Assembly (NCBI GenBank): GCA_902826095.1
Contig: CADEDN010000008.1
Location: forward strand, 1-64,000
Origin: an uncultured Alphaproteobacteria bacterium
Lineage (GTDB): Bacteria; Pseudomonadota; Alphaproteobacteria; Caulobacterales; Parvularculaceae
Direction: 5' to 3'
Length of the DNA: 64,000 nt
The notes under the pieces are model-generated. The model did not search any database and had not been told where the DNA came from. It saw nothing but the letters and a program-made list of their open reading frames with translations. The position numbers and the translations under genes are program-made. This document shows positions 1 through 9,116 of this stretch, one piece after another (the stretch's first letter is position 1; each line of letters opens with the position of its first letter).

Positions 1-41
1 ATCCTGAGGAGCCGCCGTCAGGCGGCGTCTCGAAGGACGCG
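1..41 (+). repeat. dispersed hairpin repeat, copy 1 (cut by window edge)
   Basis: The window opens inside a short palindromic element: the flank TCCTGAGGAGC, a stem-loop CGCC-GTCA-GGCG, then GCGTCTCGAAGGA. The same conserved flanks with different stem sequences recur at 15264-15308, 15338-15383 and 33229-33270. Confidence 0.75.
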
Positions 42-128
42 CTGCAGCGCATCGGAATGACAGGGGGAGGGGAAGGGGCGGGCTGGCTTTGATTGCCGCG
101 CCCTACTCAGGAACAAGCCCCCGGCGCC

Positions 129-1619
129 CTAATTCAGCCGGCCGTAATCCTCATAGCGCCGGTCGAGGTTTGAAAACCGCGTCAGCTTCTCTTCGAACGC
201 GAGTTCAACCTTGCCGATCGGTCCGTGGCGCTGTTTGCCGATGATGATTTCGGCGATGCCGCGGACCGCGTCGCAATCGGCGATCCATTTCGCATGGCCT
301 TCCGAATCCGGCCGCGGCTCGGTTCGGCGCAAATAATATTCCTCGCGATAGATGAACATGACGACATCGGCGTCCTGCTCGATCGATCCCGACTCGCGAA
401 GGTCGGCGAGCTGCGGGCGCTTGTCGTCGCGCTGCTCGACCTGGCGCGAAAGCTGCGCGAGCGCGATCACCGGCACGTTCAGTTCTTTCGCCAGCGCTTT
501 AAGGCCCATGGAAATCTCGGTGATTTCCTGCACGCGGCCGTCATTGCGCCGGCCGCCGCCGCCGCTGAGGAGCTGCAGATAGTCGACGACGAGAAGGTCG
601 AGGCCATGCTGGCGTTTCAGTCGTCGCGCGCGCGCCATCAGCTGCACGATCGACAGGCCGCCGGTGTCGTCAATATAAAGCGGCAGCGATTCAAGATCGC
701 GCGCGGCGTGATAGATGCGCTCGAACTGCTCCTGGTCGACTTCGCCGCGGCGGATCTCATTCGACGGAATGCCCGACGTCTCGGCGATGATGCGCGTCGC
801 CAGCTGGTCCGCCGACATTTCGAGCGAGAACAGGCCGACGACGGCGCCGTCGACGGTTCGGTGGGTTCCGTCGGGCTGGCGTTCGGTCTTGTAGGCGCGC
901 GCCGCGTTGACCGCGATGTTGGTCGCGAGCGAGGATTTTCCCATCGAGGGACGGCCGGCGATGATGATGAGATCCGACGGGTGGAGCCCGCCGAGGGTGT
1001 GATCGAGGTCGCGAAGGCCGGTCGCGACGCCCGCAAGGCCGCCGTCGCGCTTGACCGCCGCGTCGGCGATGTCGATCGCCTCGGCGATCGCGGTGCGGAA
1101 GCTCTTGAAGCCGCCGCCATATTTTCCGGTTTCCGCGAGCTTATAGAGCGCCTGCTCGGCTTCCGCGAGCTGCAGGGCCGGCTCGTCTTCCAGCGACGCG
1201 TCGCGGGCGCGCTCGATCATGTCCGAGCCGACCGTGATCAGGCCGCGCCGGACCGACATGTCGAAGACGACGCGCGCATAGTCGGGCGCGCCGGCGGTCG
1301 AGGGGACATTCGCGGCGAGCTGTTCGAGATAGCGACGCCCGCCAGCCTCGATATAGCCAGGCGATGCGGCGAGCGAAGCGTCGACCATGACCGGCGAGGC
1401 GAGGCGGCCCTGATTAACCAGCGCGCCGCAGGTGTTGTAGATCAGCTGGTGGACCGGATCGAAGAAATGATCGGTCTTCAGGAAAGCCGCGATCCGGTAA
1501 TAGATTTCATTGTCGAACAGGATCGCGCCGAGAACGGCCTGCTCCGATTCAAGGTTGAACGGCGTGCGATCTGTTTGCGCAACGTCTTTCGAATCCGGTT
1601 TGAGCGCGCCGTCAGCCAT
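129..1619 (-). CDS. dnaB: replicative DNA helicase DnaB
   Basis: Hexameric helicase that unwinds DNA at the replication fork and recruits primase. The reading frame runs further upstream, but the start at 1619 gives a 496-residue protein of normal DnaB length beginning MADGALKP. The N-terminal DnaB domain covers about residues 20-125 and the RecA-like ATPase follows. Walker A is GRPSMGKSS at about 222-230 and the Walker B region reads LLVVDYLQLL. It lies downstream of rpsF-rpsR-rplI on the same strand, separated by a strong terminator at 1635-1666 just before its start, so it probably has its own promoter or depends on read-through. Confidence 0.95.
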   Translation of the reverse strand: MADGALKPDSKDVAQTDRTPFNLESEQAVLGAILFDNEIYYRIAAFLKTDHFFDPVHQLIYNTCGALVNQGRLASPVMVDASLAASPGYIEAGGRRYLEQLAANVPSTAGAPDYARVVFDMSVRRGLITVGSDMIERARDASLEDEPALQLAEAEQALYKLAETGKYGGGFKSFRTAIAEAIDIADAAVKRDGGLAGVATGLRDLDHTLGGLHPSDLIIIAGRPSMGKSSLATNIAVNAARAYKTERQPDGTHRTVDGAVVGLFSLEMSADQLATRIIAETSGIPSNEIRRGEVDQEQFERIYHAARDLESLPLYIDDTGGLSIVQLMARARRLKRQHGLDLLVVDYLQLLSGGGGRRNDGRVQEITEISMGLKALAKELNVPVIALAQLSRQVEQRDDKRPQLADLRESGSIEQDADVVMFIYREEYYLRRTEPRPDSEGHAKWIADCDAVRGIAEIIIGKQRHGPIGKVELAFEEKLTRFSNLDRRYEDYGRLN

Positions 1620-1634
1620 CTGGATGATCAAACA

Positions 1635-1666
1635 TAAAAAAAACCGGCCGTCGAGCGGCCGGTTTT
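1635..1666 (-). terminator. Rho-independent terminator after rplI
   Basis: An 11-bp perfect stem (1640-1650 with 1656-1666, core CCGGCCG/CGGCCGG, 5-nt loop) is followed on the minus strand by a run of U from 1641 down to 1635. It ends transcription of the rpsF-rpsR-rplI operon immediately upstream of dnaB. Confidence 0.85.
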
Positions 1667-1726
1667 CCAATCTGTCCACAAGCGCCGCTGATCCATTGCG
1701 GCGCGCCTTCAGGACGCGACGGCGCT

Positions 1727-2299
1727 TTATTCTTTCTGCGCTTCCGCCGCTGCGGCTTCGTCGAAGAATTCGGGAGCGCCGGTCTCTTCGGCTTCCGGCT
1801 TTTCGTCGGCGCGCAACAAGACGTTTTCGCCGCGCGCCTGGCGTTCGGCTTCGTCCGCCGACCGTGCGATGTTGATGTCGATCGTCGCTGAGACTTCCGG
1901 GTGGAGCATCACGCGGATCTTCGAGACGCCGAGCGTCTTTAGCGGCTTGTCGAGGCGAACCTGGGTGCGTTCAACCTTGACGCCGTCGGCCGCCGCCGCT
2001 TCCGCGATGTCTCTTGTCGACACCGAGCCGTAGAGCAGCCCGGCCTCTGACGCCTGGCGGATGATCACGAAAGACCGGCCGTCGAGCTTCTTGGCGGCGG
2101 CTTCGGCGTCCTTGCGGCGGTCGAGATTGCGCGCTTCGAGATCGGCGCGCTGGGTCTCAAACACTTTCTTGTTCGCCTCATTGGCGCGCAGCGCCTTCTT
2201 GCGCGGCAGCAGGAAATTGCGCGCAAAGCCGGCGCGGACCCGCACGACATCGCCCATCTGGCCGAGCTTTTCGACGCGCTCCAGGAGAATGACTTCCAT
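1727..2299 (-). CDS. rplI: 50S ribosomal protein L9
   Basis: Large-subunit ribosomal protein that binds 23S rRNA. The N-terminal domain [17 protein letters not shown] with the [15 protein letters not shown] segment is typical of L9. The protein has 190 residues, longer than the usual ~150, because of an acidic Ala/Glu-rich tail after about residue 150 ([25 protein letters not shown] region). Such tails are common in alphaproteobacterial L9. It is the third gene of rpsF-rpsR-rplI, 6 bp after rpsR, and is followed by the 1635-1666 terminator. Confidence 0.96.
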   Translation of the reverse strand: MEVILLERVEKLGQMGDVVRVRAGFARNFLLPRKKALRANEANKKVFETQRADLEARNLDRRKDAEAAAKKLDGRSFVIIRQASEAGLLYGSVSTRDIAEAAAADGVKVERTQVRLDKPLKTLGVSKIRVMLHPEVSATIDINIARSADEAERQARGENVLLRADEKPEAEETGAPEFFDEAAAAEAQKE

Positions 2300-2305
2300 T
2301 GGTGC

Positions 2306-2530
2306 TTACTCCGACGCGTAGGGAAGGAGCGCGAGGAAGCGCGCGCGCTTGATGGCGCGGGCGAGCTCACGCTGCTTCTTCTGGGAAACCGCGGAAATGC
2401 GCGACGGCACGATCTTGCCGCGCTCGGACACGAAACGCTGCAGCAGTTTCGGGTCCTTGTAGTCGATCTTCGGCGCGTTATCGCCCGAGAACGGGCAGGT
2501 TTTACGGCGGCGCATGAAGGGTTTAGCCAT
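2306..2530 (-). CDS. rpsR: 30S ribosomal protein S18
   Basis: Small-subunit protein that pairs with S6 on the 30S platform. The 74-residue sequence has the S18 hallmarks: [20 protein letters not shown] near the N terminus, [21 protein letters not shown], and the basic [19 protein letters not shown] terminus. It lies between rpsF and rplI with short spacers, the standard operon order. Confidence 0.97.
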   Translation of the reverse strand: MAKPFMRRRKTCPFSGDNAPKIDYKDPKLLQRFVSERGKIVPSRISAVSQKKQRELARAIKRARFLALLPYASE

Positions 2531-2546
2531 GATTGCTCATTCCTCT

Positions 2547-2999
2547 CTAGAACCGGCGGCCGCGATCGCCGCGGTCGCCCCGATCGCCTCTGTCGCCACG
2601 ATCGCCTCTGTCGCCGCGGTCGCCGCGATCTCCGCGATCGCCGCGGTCGCCGAATTCACGGTCGCGGCCGTCGCGGTCGCGGCGCGACAGCACGGGCGAT
2701 GGAGTTTCGTCGAGTTCTTCGACGCGGATCGTCAGGGCGCGCAGGATGTCTTCGTTGATCTTTTCCTGGCGCTCGAGCTCGTGGACGACCGCCGCCGGCG
2801 CATCGATATTGAAAAGGCTGTAATGGCCTTTGCGGTTTTTCTTGATCTTGTACTGGAGGCTTCGAAGGCCCCAATATTCCGCCTTTTCGATCTTGCCGCC
2901 GTTTTCGGTGATGATTTTCTGCAGGGTTTCGGTCAGCCCTTCGACCTGCGCCGGGGAAATGTCCTGGCGCGCGATAAAGATATGCTCGTAAAGAGGCAT
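2547..2999 (-). CDS. rpsF: 30S ribosomal protein S6 with GDR-repeat tail
   Basis: Small-subunit protein S6, partner of S18. The frame is open far upstream, but the S6 start is [15 protein letters not shown] at 2999, giving 150 residues. Residues 1 to ~100 are the conserved ferredoxin-like domain, including [22 protein letters not shown]. After an Arg/Asp-rich linker the protein ends in about ten tandem Gly-Asp-Arg tripeptides and GRRF. E. coli S6 also has a variable C-terminal tail (polyglutamylated there), but here the tail is a simple charged repeat. First gene of the operon. Confidence 0.95.
   Translation of the reverse strand: MPLYEHIFIARQDISPAQVEGLTETLQKIITENGGKIEKAEYWGLRSLQYKIKKNRKGHYSLFNIDAPAAVVHELERQEKINEDILRALTIRVEELDETPSPVLSRRDRDGRDREFGDRGDRGDRGDRGDRGDRGDRGDRGDRGDRGRRF
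2562..2651 (-). repeat. ten 9-bp in-frame repeats coding Gly-Asp-Arg
   Basis: Ten consecutive 9-bp units inside the 3' end of rpsF, each coding GDR. The units differ at synonymous positions (GAT/GAC for Asp; CGC, CGG, CGT and AGA for Arg), so the tract is not a recent slippage product. Confidence 0.85.
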
Positions 3000-3225
3000 C
3001 AAGCCAGCTCCAGATTGGCGATGGAGACGGACCGGCGCGCCTTGCTGGAAGCGCGGGCCGCCTTCGGCCCGGAACCTGGCGGGACCATCCCGCAAACCGG
3101 CCCGCTTGGGCTGGCGGCTCCGGCCATCGCTCGGAAGCGGGGGAGGTAGCCGAGCGGCGCGCCCGGCGCAAGACCAATATCGCCCTGCTTTCGTTTGCCG
3201 CGGAACCGGTCTAGACGCCGGCCCC

Positions 3226-4671
3226 GTGCTATCGCTCACGCCAGTCTTCCGGGTGCTCGGCGGCCTGTTGATCGCCTTTTCGGCCTTCATGCTGGCGCCG
3301 CTCATGGTCGCCCCTGCGCTGCTGACGGGTTCGGGCGCCGATTTCATCCTCGCGGCGCTGGCGACCGCCTTTTGCGGGCTCGCCCTGATCGCGCTCAGCC
3401 CGACGAAAGCGAGCTTTGAACTGACCCGCAAGCAGGGCTTTCTGGTCACCGCGCTCGCCTGGATCATTTTGCCGGCTTTCGGCGCTCTTCCGCTGATGGG
3501 CCATGGGCTTTCCGTGACGGACGCCTATTTCGAGGCGGTGTCCGGCATGACGACGACCGGGTCGACCGTCATGGCCGGCCTCGACGACACGGATGCGGCG
3601 ATTCTCCTTTGGCGGTCGCTGATGCAAAGCCTCGGCGGCGTCGGCGTCATCGTCCTCGGCATCATCATGATGCCGTTCCTCAGGGTCGGCGGCATGCAGC
3701 TTTTTCACACCGAAAGCTCCGACAAGTCCGAGAAGATCGTCGCCAAGGCGTTTGATCTCTCGATCTGGATCTTCGGGATTTACGTCGCCTTGTTCGCCTT
3801 ATGCGCCGGCGCCTACCGCATTTTCGGCATGGATTGGTTCGACGCCGTCAATCATTCGATGACGACAATATCGACCGGCGGGTTCTCGACGCATGATTCA
3901 TCGTTCGGATATTTCCAGAATGAGGCGCTGGTCTGGACCGGCACGATCTTCATGATCGCCGGCGCCTTGCCTTTCGTCGCGTTCATTCGGCTGGCGCGCG
4001 GCAAATATCAGGCTTTTTTCACTGACATCCAGCTCAAAGCGTTCCTCACATTCCTCTTTTCGACGATCCTGCTGATCGCGATCACGCGCGCTGCGCGTTC
4101 CGACACGCAGATCGGCGAGGCGTTGACCCATTCGGCGTTCAATATCGTCTCGATCGTGACGACAACCGGCTTTGCGAGCGAGGACTATCAGCTCTGGGGC
4201 CCGTTCGCGGTCGGCGCGTTTTTCATCCTGACCTTCATCGGCGGCTGTTCGGGATCGACGGCGGGCGGCGTCAAGATCTACCGCTTCCAGATCCTCGGCC
4301 GGCTGGCGGTTGCGCATCTGTCGCGCATCGTGTCGCCGAGCCGGGTGAGGCCGGTTCTCTATCATGACCGGAAAGTCGAGGACGATGTCGCGTTCGCGAT
4401 TCTCGCCTTCCTCGTCGTGATGCTGGTTTCGCTGATCCTGTCGACTTTCCTGCTCGCCTGGTTCGGCTGCGATCTTGTGACGGCGCTGACCGGCTCGGCG
4501 CAGGCGCTCGCCAATGTCGGCCCGGGCCTTGGCGACGTGATCGGGCCCGCCGGAAACTTTTCAACGCTGCCGGATCCGGCGAAATGGGTTCTCTCTTTCA
4601 TGATGATCCTCGGCCGTCTTGAGTTTTTCACCATCCTCGTGCTTTTGACGCCGGCTTTCTGGCGGACATGA
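3226..4671 (+). CDS. trkH: TrkH-family potassium uptake protein
   Basis: Inner-membrane K+ translocating subunit of the Trk system, which needs a cytosolic TrkA regulator not seen here. The GTG at 3226 ([13 protein letters not shown]) gives 481 residues, the usual TrkH length; the open frame extends upstream to 3106 in non-membrane sequence. The four pore-loop selectivity segments are visible: [32 protein letters not shown] and LANVGPGLG. About ten hydrophobic helices are spread through the protein. It is divergent from rpsF and 66 bp upstream of fabD, with no clear functional link to either. Confidence 0.9.
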   Translation: MLSLTPVFRVLGGLLIAFSAFMLAPLMVAPALLTGSGADFILAALATAFCGLALIALSPTKASFELTRKQGFLVTALAWIILPAFGALPLMGHGLSVTDAYFEAVSGMTTTGSTVMAGLDDTDAAILLWRSLMQSLGGVGVIVLGIIMMPFLRVGGMQLFHTESSDKSEKIVAKAFDLSIWIFGIYVALFALCAGAYRIFGMDWFDAVNHSMTTISTGGFSTHDSSFGYFQNEALVWTGTIFMIAGALPFVAFIRLARGKYQAFFTDIQLKAFLTFLFSTILLIAITRAARSDTQIGEALTHSAFNIVSIVTTTGFASEDYQLWGPFAVGAFFILTFIGGCSGSTAGGVKIYRFQILGRLAVAHLSRIVSPSRVRPVLYHDRKVEDDVAFAILAFLVVMLVSLILSTFLLAWFGCDLVTALTGSAQALANVGPGLGDVIGPAGNFSTLPDPAKWVLSFMMILGRLEFFTILVLLTPAFWRT

Positions 4672-4737
4672 GCAGCGCGAATTGTCAGCCCCGCCTCCCT
4701 GAGCTAGCTAAGCCGTCCACCATCAAGGAATGACGCC

Positions 4738-5676
4738 ATGGCGCGCTGCTTCGTATTTCCGGGACAGGGAAGCCAGACCGTCGGCATGGGCCGCGCGCTC
4801 GCCGAGGCGTTTGCGGCGGCGCGCGAAGTCTTTGAGGAAGTCGACGACGCGCTCGGCCGCAAGCTCTCGAAACTGATGTGGGAAGGGCCGGCGGAAGAAC
4901 TCAATTTGACCGCCAACACGCAGCCGGCCCTGATGGCGCATTCGATCGCCATGGTGCGCGTCCTCGAAAGGGAGACCGCGCTCGATCTCGCCGACGCAAG
5001 GTTCGTCGCCGGGCATTCGCTCGGCGAATATTCAGCGCTGTGCGCCGCGCGCGCGATCACGCTGTCCGACACGGCGCGCCTCTTGAGGACGCGCGGCGAA
5101 GCGATGCAGGCGGCGGTTCCGGTCGGCGAGGGCGCGATGGCCGCGCTCATCGGCGCCGACATCGAAGGCGCTGAAAAAGCGATCGCCGCTGCGGACGCCA
5201 AGCTCGGCGTCTGCGAAATCGCCAATGACAACGCGCCCGGGCAAGTCGTCGTCTCCGGCGCGAAGGCGCGCGTTGAGGCGGTCGTCGAGGCCTCGAAAAA
5301 GCACGGCGTCAAAATGGCGAAGCTGCTCGCGGTGTCGGCGCCGTTCCATTCCTCGCTGATGGCGCCCGCGGCGGCCAAGATGGCGGCGGCGCTCGAAGGA
5401 ACGACGATCAAGACGCCGATCGCGCCGCTCGTCGCCAATGTCACCGCAAGGGAGGTCGACGGCCCGCGGGAAATCCGCGATCTCCTCGTCAGGCAGGTGA
5501 CGGGCTGCGTGCGCTGGACCGAAAGCGTCGCCTATATGGCGGCGAATGGCGGCGATAAATTCATCGAAATCGGCGCCGGCAAAGTGCTCGCCGGTCTCAT
5601 CAAGCGCATCGCCAAGGACGCGTCGATCATCAGCGTCGGCGAACCCGGGGACGTCGATGCGTTCACGAAATTCTAG
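4738..5676 (+). CDS. fabD: malonyl-CoA:ACP transacylase FabD
   Basis: Transfers malonyl from CoA to acyl carrier protein, the first committed step of fatty-acid elongation, in the cytosol. The N terminus MARCFVFPGQGSQTVGMG is the typical FabD opening. The nucleophile motif GHSLGEYSA places Ser94, and His204 lies in APFHSSLM. Length (312 aa) is normal. It starts a fab cluster (fabD, fabG, acpP, fabF), but the usually tight fabD-fabG junction is broken by an antiparallel toxin-antitoxin pair and repeats. Confidence 0.96.
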   Translation: MARCFVFPGQGSQTVGMGRALAEAFAAAREVFEEVDDALGRKLSKLMWEGPAEELNLTANTQPALMAHSIAMVRVLERETALDLADARFVAGHSLGEYSALCAARAITLSDTARLLRTRGEAMQAAVPVGEGAMAALIGADIEGAEKAIAAADAKLGVCEIANDNAPGQVVVSGAKARVEAVVEASKKHGVKMAKLLAVSAPFHSSLMAPAAAKMAAALEGTTIKTPIAPLVANVTAREVDGPREIRDLLVRQVTGCVRWTESVAYMAANGGDKFIEIGAGKVLAGLIKRIAKDASIISVGEPGDVDAFTKF

Positions 5677-5781
5677 AGCGCCGGGCGTAAATGCGGCAGC
5701 CGGTTTTTCGCCAATACGGCGCGAAAAACAAAATAAAGCGTGATGAAAAGAAGTGGTTGCCGGTTTTTTGCAAAATCACGC
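5673..5781. repeat. two degenerate copies of an alphaproteobacterial palindromic repeat
   Basis: Just after fabD, 5673-5707 (AGCGCCGGGCG ... GCAGCCGGTTTTTCG) resembles the element at 41190-41232 (GCGCCGGGCGCGAAAGTGG ... ACCGGTTT). A second copy, 5738-5781, is closed by GCGTGAT/ATCACGC and contains AAGTGG ... CCGGTTTTTTGC. Elements with an AAGTGG/ACCGGTTTT core are a familiar kind of dispersed repeat in alphaproteobacterial genomes. Confidence 0.55.
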
Positions 5782-5824
5782 GACAAAACGAAGAACCAGC
5801 GCGAAACGCCGATTCCGGCCGTCG

Positions 5825-6199
5825 TCACGCAAGCCGCAGCCCGCAATGTTTGGCGAAATGCCTGAAATCGCTGTCGCGAGTCAAAAGCAATGCATCGTGA
5901 TCGATGCAAGACTGCGCGATCAGCACGTCGGCGATGTTGGCTTTGAGACCGCGGTTTTTGAGCTTGGCTCGCGTTTCTCCAGCGCGTTGCCAATAGCCGT
6001 CGGTGATTTGAAGCAATTGAATTTCCGCGAGCTTCGGCGCGAGGAGTTTCGACACGCGGGCGTCAGTCAACAGTTCCGTAATGACGACCGGCGGCAGCCT
6101 AAGTTCGCCAAGGCGCATTTCCGCCGCGAGTCGGTCAATGTCGGAACCTTCCTCACCGGCAAGCAACGCCGAAAGAGAACTCGCGTCCGCCGCGATCAT
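5825..6199 (-). CDS. PIN-domain ribonuclease toxin (VapC-like)
   Basis: Probable Mg2+-dependent endoribonuclease toxin of a type II toxin-antitoxin pair. The 124-residue protein is a single PIN domain: acidic residues Asp5 (IAADASSL), Glu42 (VVITELLTD), Asp91 (NIADVLIA) and Asp109/Asp111 (LLLTRDSDFRHF) form the expected active-site set. Its ATG overlaps the stop of the upstream antitoxin gene by 4 bp (ATGA), the classic antitoxin-first layout. The pair sits antiparallel inside the fab cluster. Cellular target unknown. Confidence 0.88.
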   Translation of the reverse strand: MIAADASSLSALLAGEEGSDIDRLAAEMRLGELRLPPVVITELLTDARVSKLLAPKLAEIQLLQITDGYWQRAGETRAKLKNRGLKANIADVLIAQSCIDHDALLLTRDSDFRHFAKHCGLRLA

Positions 6200-6402
6200 T
6201 CGCGGTCTTCTTTCATTTCCTGCCAGGTCATCGAGAATTTCACCTTGCCTCGAAGCGCCAGCAGTTCCTTTTGCGCGCGGGTCGAAGCGAGTTTTCTCAG
6301 TCCCTCGCGCACCGTTTCGCTAACGCCCTTGCCGGTTTCCGATTGCGCCATTTCAAGCAGCGTTTCAGGCACTTCGACAGTGATCTTTCGCATTTCATCC
6401 AT
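6196..6402 (-). CDS. antitoxin of the VapBC-type pair
   Basis: Small protein of 68 residues starting MDEMRKITVEVPETLL (start at 6402; an internal ATG at 6393 is also possible). The opening reads as a DNA-binding beta strand followed by helices (LLEMAQSETGKGVSETVREGLRKLAS), as in ribbon-helix-helix antitoxins. The C-terminal part (KVKFSMTWQEMKEDRE) would be the toxin-binding arm. It precedes the PIN toxin with a 4-bp overlap. The open frame continues upstream to 6693, but that part overlaps fabG antisense and is not credible as coding. Confidence 0.8.
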   Translation of the reverse strand: MDEMRKITVEVPETLLEMAQSETGKGVSETVREGLRKLASTRAQKELLALRGKVKFSMTWQEMKEDRE

Positions 6403-6433
6403 ACCAGCGCCTCTACCATATTCGATGCTGGTA
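6402..6433. promoter_or_regulatory. possible autoregulatory operator of the toxin-antitoxin pair
   Basis: Inverted arms TACCAGC (6402-6408) and GCTGGTA (6427-6433), 18 bp apart, lie directly at and upstream of the antitoxin start. Type II antitoxins usually bind such palindromes to repress their own operon. Inferred from position and symmetry only. Confidence 0.4.
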
Positions 6434-6528
6434 CACAAGCTGGTCGATGTTCCAAATGACGGGAATGCGGCCGACAAACCCGGAAAATCTCCGCCCCGCA
6501 GCGTCAACGATGGAAGGAATGATGGTCT

Positions 6529-7266
6529 ATGTTCGATCTGACAGGCAAATGCGCTTTGGTGACCGGCGCGACCGGGGGGATTGGCGGCGCGGTGGCCAGG
6601 GCCTTCCATGCGCAAGGGGCGACGGTGACGATATCCGGCACCAAGGCGGAAAAGCTCGAAGCGCTTGCAAAAGACCTGAAAGACCGGGTGCATGTCGCCC
6701 CGTGCAATCTATCAGATCTTGACGCGGTCGACGCTCTGCCGAAGACCGCGGCCGAGCAGATGGGCGGCCTTCAAATCGTCGTGTCGAACGCCGGCGTCAC
6801 GCGCGACATGCTGATGCTGATGATGAAGCCGGACATGTGGGACGAGGTCATCCGCGTCAACCTCACCGCGTATTTCCGCCTCGCGAAGGCGTCGCTACGC
6901 TTCATGACGAAGCAGCGGTTTGGCCGAATCATCGGCGTCACTTCGGTCGTCGGCGTCACCGGCAACGCCGGGCAGGCGAATTACGCCGCCTCGAAAGCCG
7001 GCATGATCGGCATGACAAAGAGCCTTGCCCAGGAGATCGCCTCCCGCAATGTCACGGTGAACTGCATCGCCCCGGGCTTTATTGCGACGGCGATGACGGA
7101 CGCGCTCAATGATCAGCAAAAAGCGGCGATCCTGGGGAAAATTCCGGCGGGGGCGATGGGAAAACCGGAAGACATCGCCGCCGCCGCCGTCTATCTCGCC
7201 AGCGAGGAAGCCGGCTACATGACCGGCCAGACCCTGCACGTCAATGGCGGCATGGCGATGATCTAA
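6529..7266 (+). CDS. fabG: 3-oxoacyl-ACP reductase FabG
   Basis: NADPH-dependent reduction of 3-oxoacyl-ACP in fatty-acid synthesis. Short-chain dehydrogenase of 245 residues: cofactor motif TGATGGIGG at 12-20, NNAG-type motif SNAG at 86-89, and catalytic Ser139, Tyr152 and Lys156 (TSVVG ... NYAASKAG). The C terminus LHVNGGMAMI is typical of FabG. It lies between the toxin-antitoxin pair and acpP, in the canonical fabG-acpP-fabF order. Confidence 0.95.
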   Translation: MFDLTGKCALVTGATGGIGGAVARAFHAQGATVTISGTKAEKLEALAKDLKDRVHVAPCNLSDLDAVDALPKTAAEQMGGLQIVVSNAGVTRDMLMLMMKPDMWDEVIRVNLTAYFRLAKASLRFMTKQRFGRIIGVTSVVGVTGNAGQANYAASKAGMIGMTKSLAQEIASRNVTVNCIAPGFIATAMTDALNDQQKAAILGKIPAGAMGKPEDIAAAAVYLASEEAGYMTGQTLHVNGGMAMI

Positions 7267-7479
7267 GTCGCTGTTCGGCTTGGCGTTGTCGGCGGAATTG
7301 CGGCCGCCGCCGCGGCCGGCGATGGGCGTTGCAACCCTGTCGGATTTGCCGTAAGCGCCGCCATCACTTCGCTGCGGCGGCGCAATCTGATCGTCTGGCG
7401 CTTGCGGTCAGGCTGTGACTAAACTATCCCGCGCGCCCAAGACTTGGCTGCGGCGCAACATCGAGAAGGAGCCTTTCGA

Positions 7480-7716
7480 ATGTCTGATCTTGCTGAACGC
7501 GTGAAGAAGATCGTGGTCGAACATCTCGATGTCGACCCGGCGAAAGTCGAGCCGAAAGCGAGCTTCATCGACGATCTCGGCGCGGACAGTCTCGACATTG
7601 TCGAACTGGTGATGGCGTTCGAAGAAGAATTCGACGTCGAAATCCCCGATGACGCGGCCGAGACGATCCAGACGGTCGGCGACGCGATCAAGTTCATTTC
7701 CGAACAGAAGGGCTAA
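7480..7716 (+). CDS. acpP: acyl carrier protein
   Basis: Carries growing acyl chains on a phosphopantetheine arm. The ATG at 7480 ([19 protein letters not shown]) gives the normal 78 residues; AGGAG just upstream supports it. The attachment site is Ser37 in [12 protein letters not shown]. Strongly acidic and four-helical as expected. It follows fabG by about 210 bp, a spacer long enough to carry its own promoter, and precedes fabF. Confidence 0.97.
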   Translation: MSDLAERVKKIVVEHLDVDPAKVEPKASFIDDLGADSLDIVELVMAFEEEFDVEIPDDAAETIQTVGDAIKFISEQKG

Positions 7717-7797
7717 AGCGCCGATGCGCGTTCGCGTTTCGGCGCGACCCAAAGCGTCTGAAGCAAAACCAGAATGACCGGAGGGTGTGTCGGCGGC

Positions 7798-9087
7798 ATG
7801 CGGCGCGTCGTGGTCACCGGGCTCGGCATGGTCTCGCCTCTGGCGGCGGGCGTCGAAGCGACGTGGCGGCGCCTTCTCGCCTGCGACTCCGGCGCCGGCC
7901 GAATTGAAAAATTCGACACGGCGGATCTCGCCTGCAAGATCGGCGCGGAAGTCCCGCGGTCGAACGGTTATGGCGGCGGAGCGGCCGCCGGCGCTGACGC
8001 CTTCAATGTCGACGATTGGGTGTCGCCGAAAGACCAGCGGCGCATCGAAGATTTCATCACCTTCGGAATCGCCGCCGCGCAGATGGCCGTGACCGACAGC
8101 GGTCTCGACTTCAAGACCGAGGAGGAACAGGAACGCTCCGGCGTCCTCATCGGCTCCGGCATCGGCGGGCTTGACGGGATCGCGCGGCAAACGCTGGTTC
8201 TGCATGAGCAGGGCGCGCGGCGCGTTTCGCCCTTCTTCATCACGTCTAGCCTTATCAACCTCGTTTCCGGCCAGGTGTCGATCAGGTTCGGCTTGAAAGG
8301 GCCGAACCACGCCGTCGTCACCGCATGCGCTTCCGGCGCGCATGCGATCGGCGATGCGGCGCGCATGATCGCGCTCGGCGACGCGGATGTGATGGTCGCG
8401 GGCGGCGCTGAATCGGCGATCTGCCGGCTCGGCTTTGCGGGTTTTTGCTCGACAAAGGCCCTGACCACCCACTTCAACGACAACCCGGCGGCCGCGTCGC
8501 GCCCCTATGACCGCGACCGCGACGGCTTTTTGATGGGTGAAGGCGCCGGCGTCGTCATCCTTGAAGAATATGAGCGCGCGAAAGCGCGCGGCGCGAAAAT
8601 ATACGCCGAAATCGTCGGCTACGGCCTTTCAGGCGACGCCTATCACATCACGGCGCCGGCGGTAGACGGGTCCGGCGGCTATCGCGCGATGAAGATGGCG
8701 CTGGCGCGCGCCGGCGCAAGCCCGACCGACATCGATTATGTGAACGCACACGGAACGTCGACGCCGCTCGGCGACGAAATTGAATTGCGCGCGGTCGAGC
8801 GGCTGTTCGGCGGCGACGGCGCCGAAAAGCTCGTGATGTCGTCGACGAAGTCCTCGATCGGCCATCTTCTCGGCGCCGCCGGGGCGGTCGAAGCGATCTT
8901 CTCGATCCTCGCCATCCGCGACGGCGTTTGTCCGCCGACGCTCAATCTCGACAATCCCTCGGTCGAAACGCGAATCAACCTCGCGCCGAAGAAACCCGTC
9001 CGCAAGGAAGTCAACCTCGCCCTGTCCAATTCCTTCGGATTTGGCGGAACCAACGCCAGTCTGGTCGTCCGCCGCGTTGACCGCTAA
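7798..9087 (+). CDS. fabF: 3-oxoacyl-ACP synthase II FabF
   Basis: Condensing enzyme that extends acyl-ACP with malonyl-ACP. The start at 7798 (MRRVVVTGLGMVSPLA) gives 429 residues and is preceded by GGAGGG; an in-frame ATG at 7774 adds an unlikely MTGGCVGG. The catalytic triad is complete: Cys177 (VVTACASGAH), His318 (NAHGTSTPLGD) and His356 (SSIGHLLGAAGA). The glycine-rich C-terminal motif NSFGFGGTNASLV is present. It is followed 29 bp later by mltG. Confidence 0.95.
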   Translation: MRRVVVTGLGMVSPLAAGVEATWRRLLACDSGAGRIEKFDTADLACKIGAEVPRSNGYGGGAAAGADAFNVDDWVSPKDQRRIEDFITFGIAAAQMAVTDSGLDFKTEEEQERSGVLIGSGIGGLDGIARQTLVLHEQGARRVSPFFITSSLINLVSGQVSIRFGLKGPNHAVVTACASGAHAIGDAARMIALGDADVMVAGGAESAICRLGFAGFCSTKALTTHFNDNPAAASRPYDRDRDGFLMGEGAGVVILEEYERAKARGAKIYAEIVGYGLSGDAYHITAPAVDGSGGYRAMKMALARAGASPTDIDYVNAHGTSTPLGDEIELRAVERLFGGDGAEKLVMSSTKSSIGHLLGAAGAVEAIFSILAIRDGVCPPTLNLDNPSVETRINLAPKKPVRKEVNLALSNSFGFGGTNASLVVRRVDR

Positions 9088-9116
9088 CATCCCGCCCGGG
9101 CGGTGAGGAGAAGGCG

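Noticed and set aside
225..1637. 470-codon open frame on plus opposite dnaB
   Set aside because: Antisense shadow of dnaB; long antisense frames are expected at this GC content, and the product has no family character.
7720..7755. GC-rich inverted repeat between acpP and fabF
   Set aside because: Weak stem and no U-tract; acpP and fabF are normally cotranscribed, so not called a terminator.
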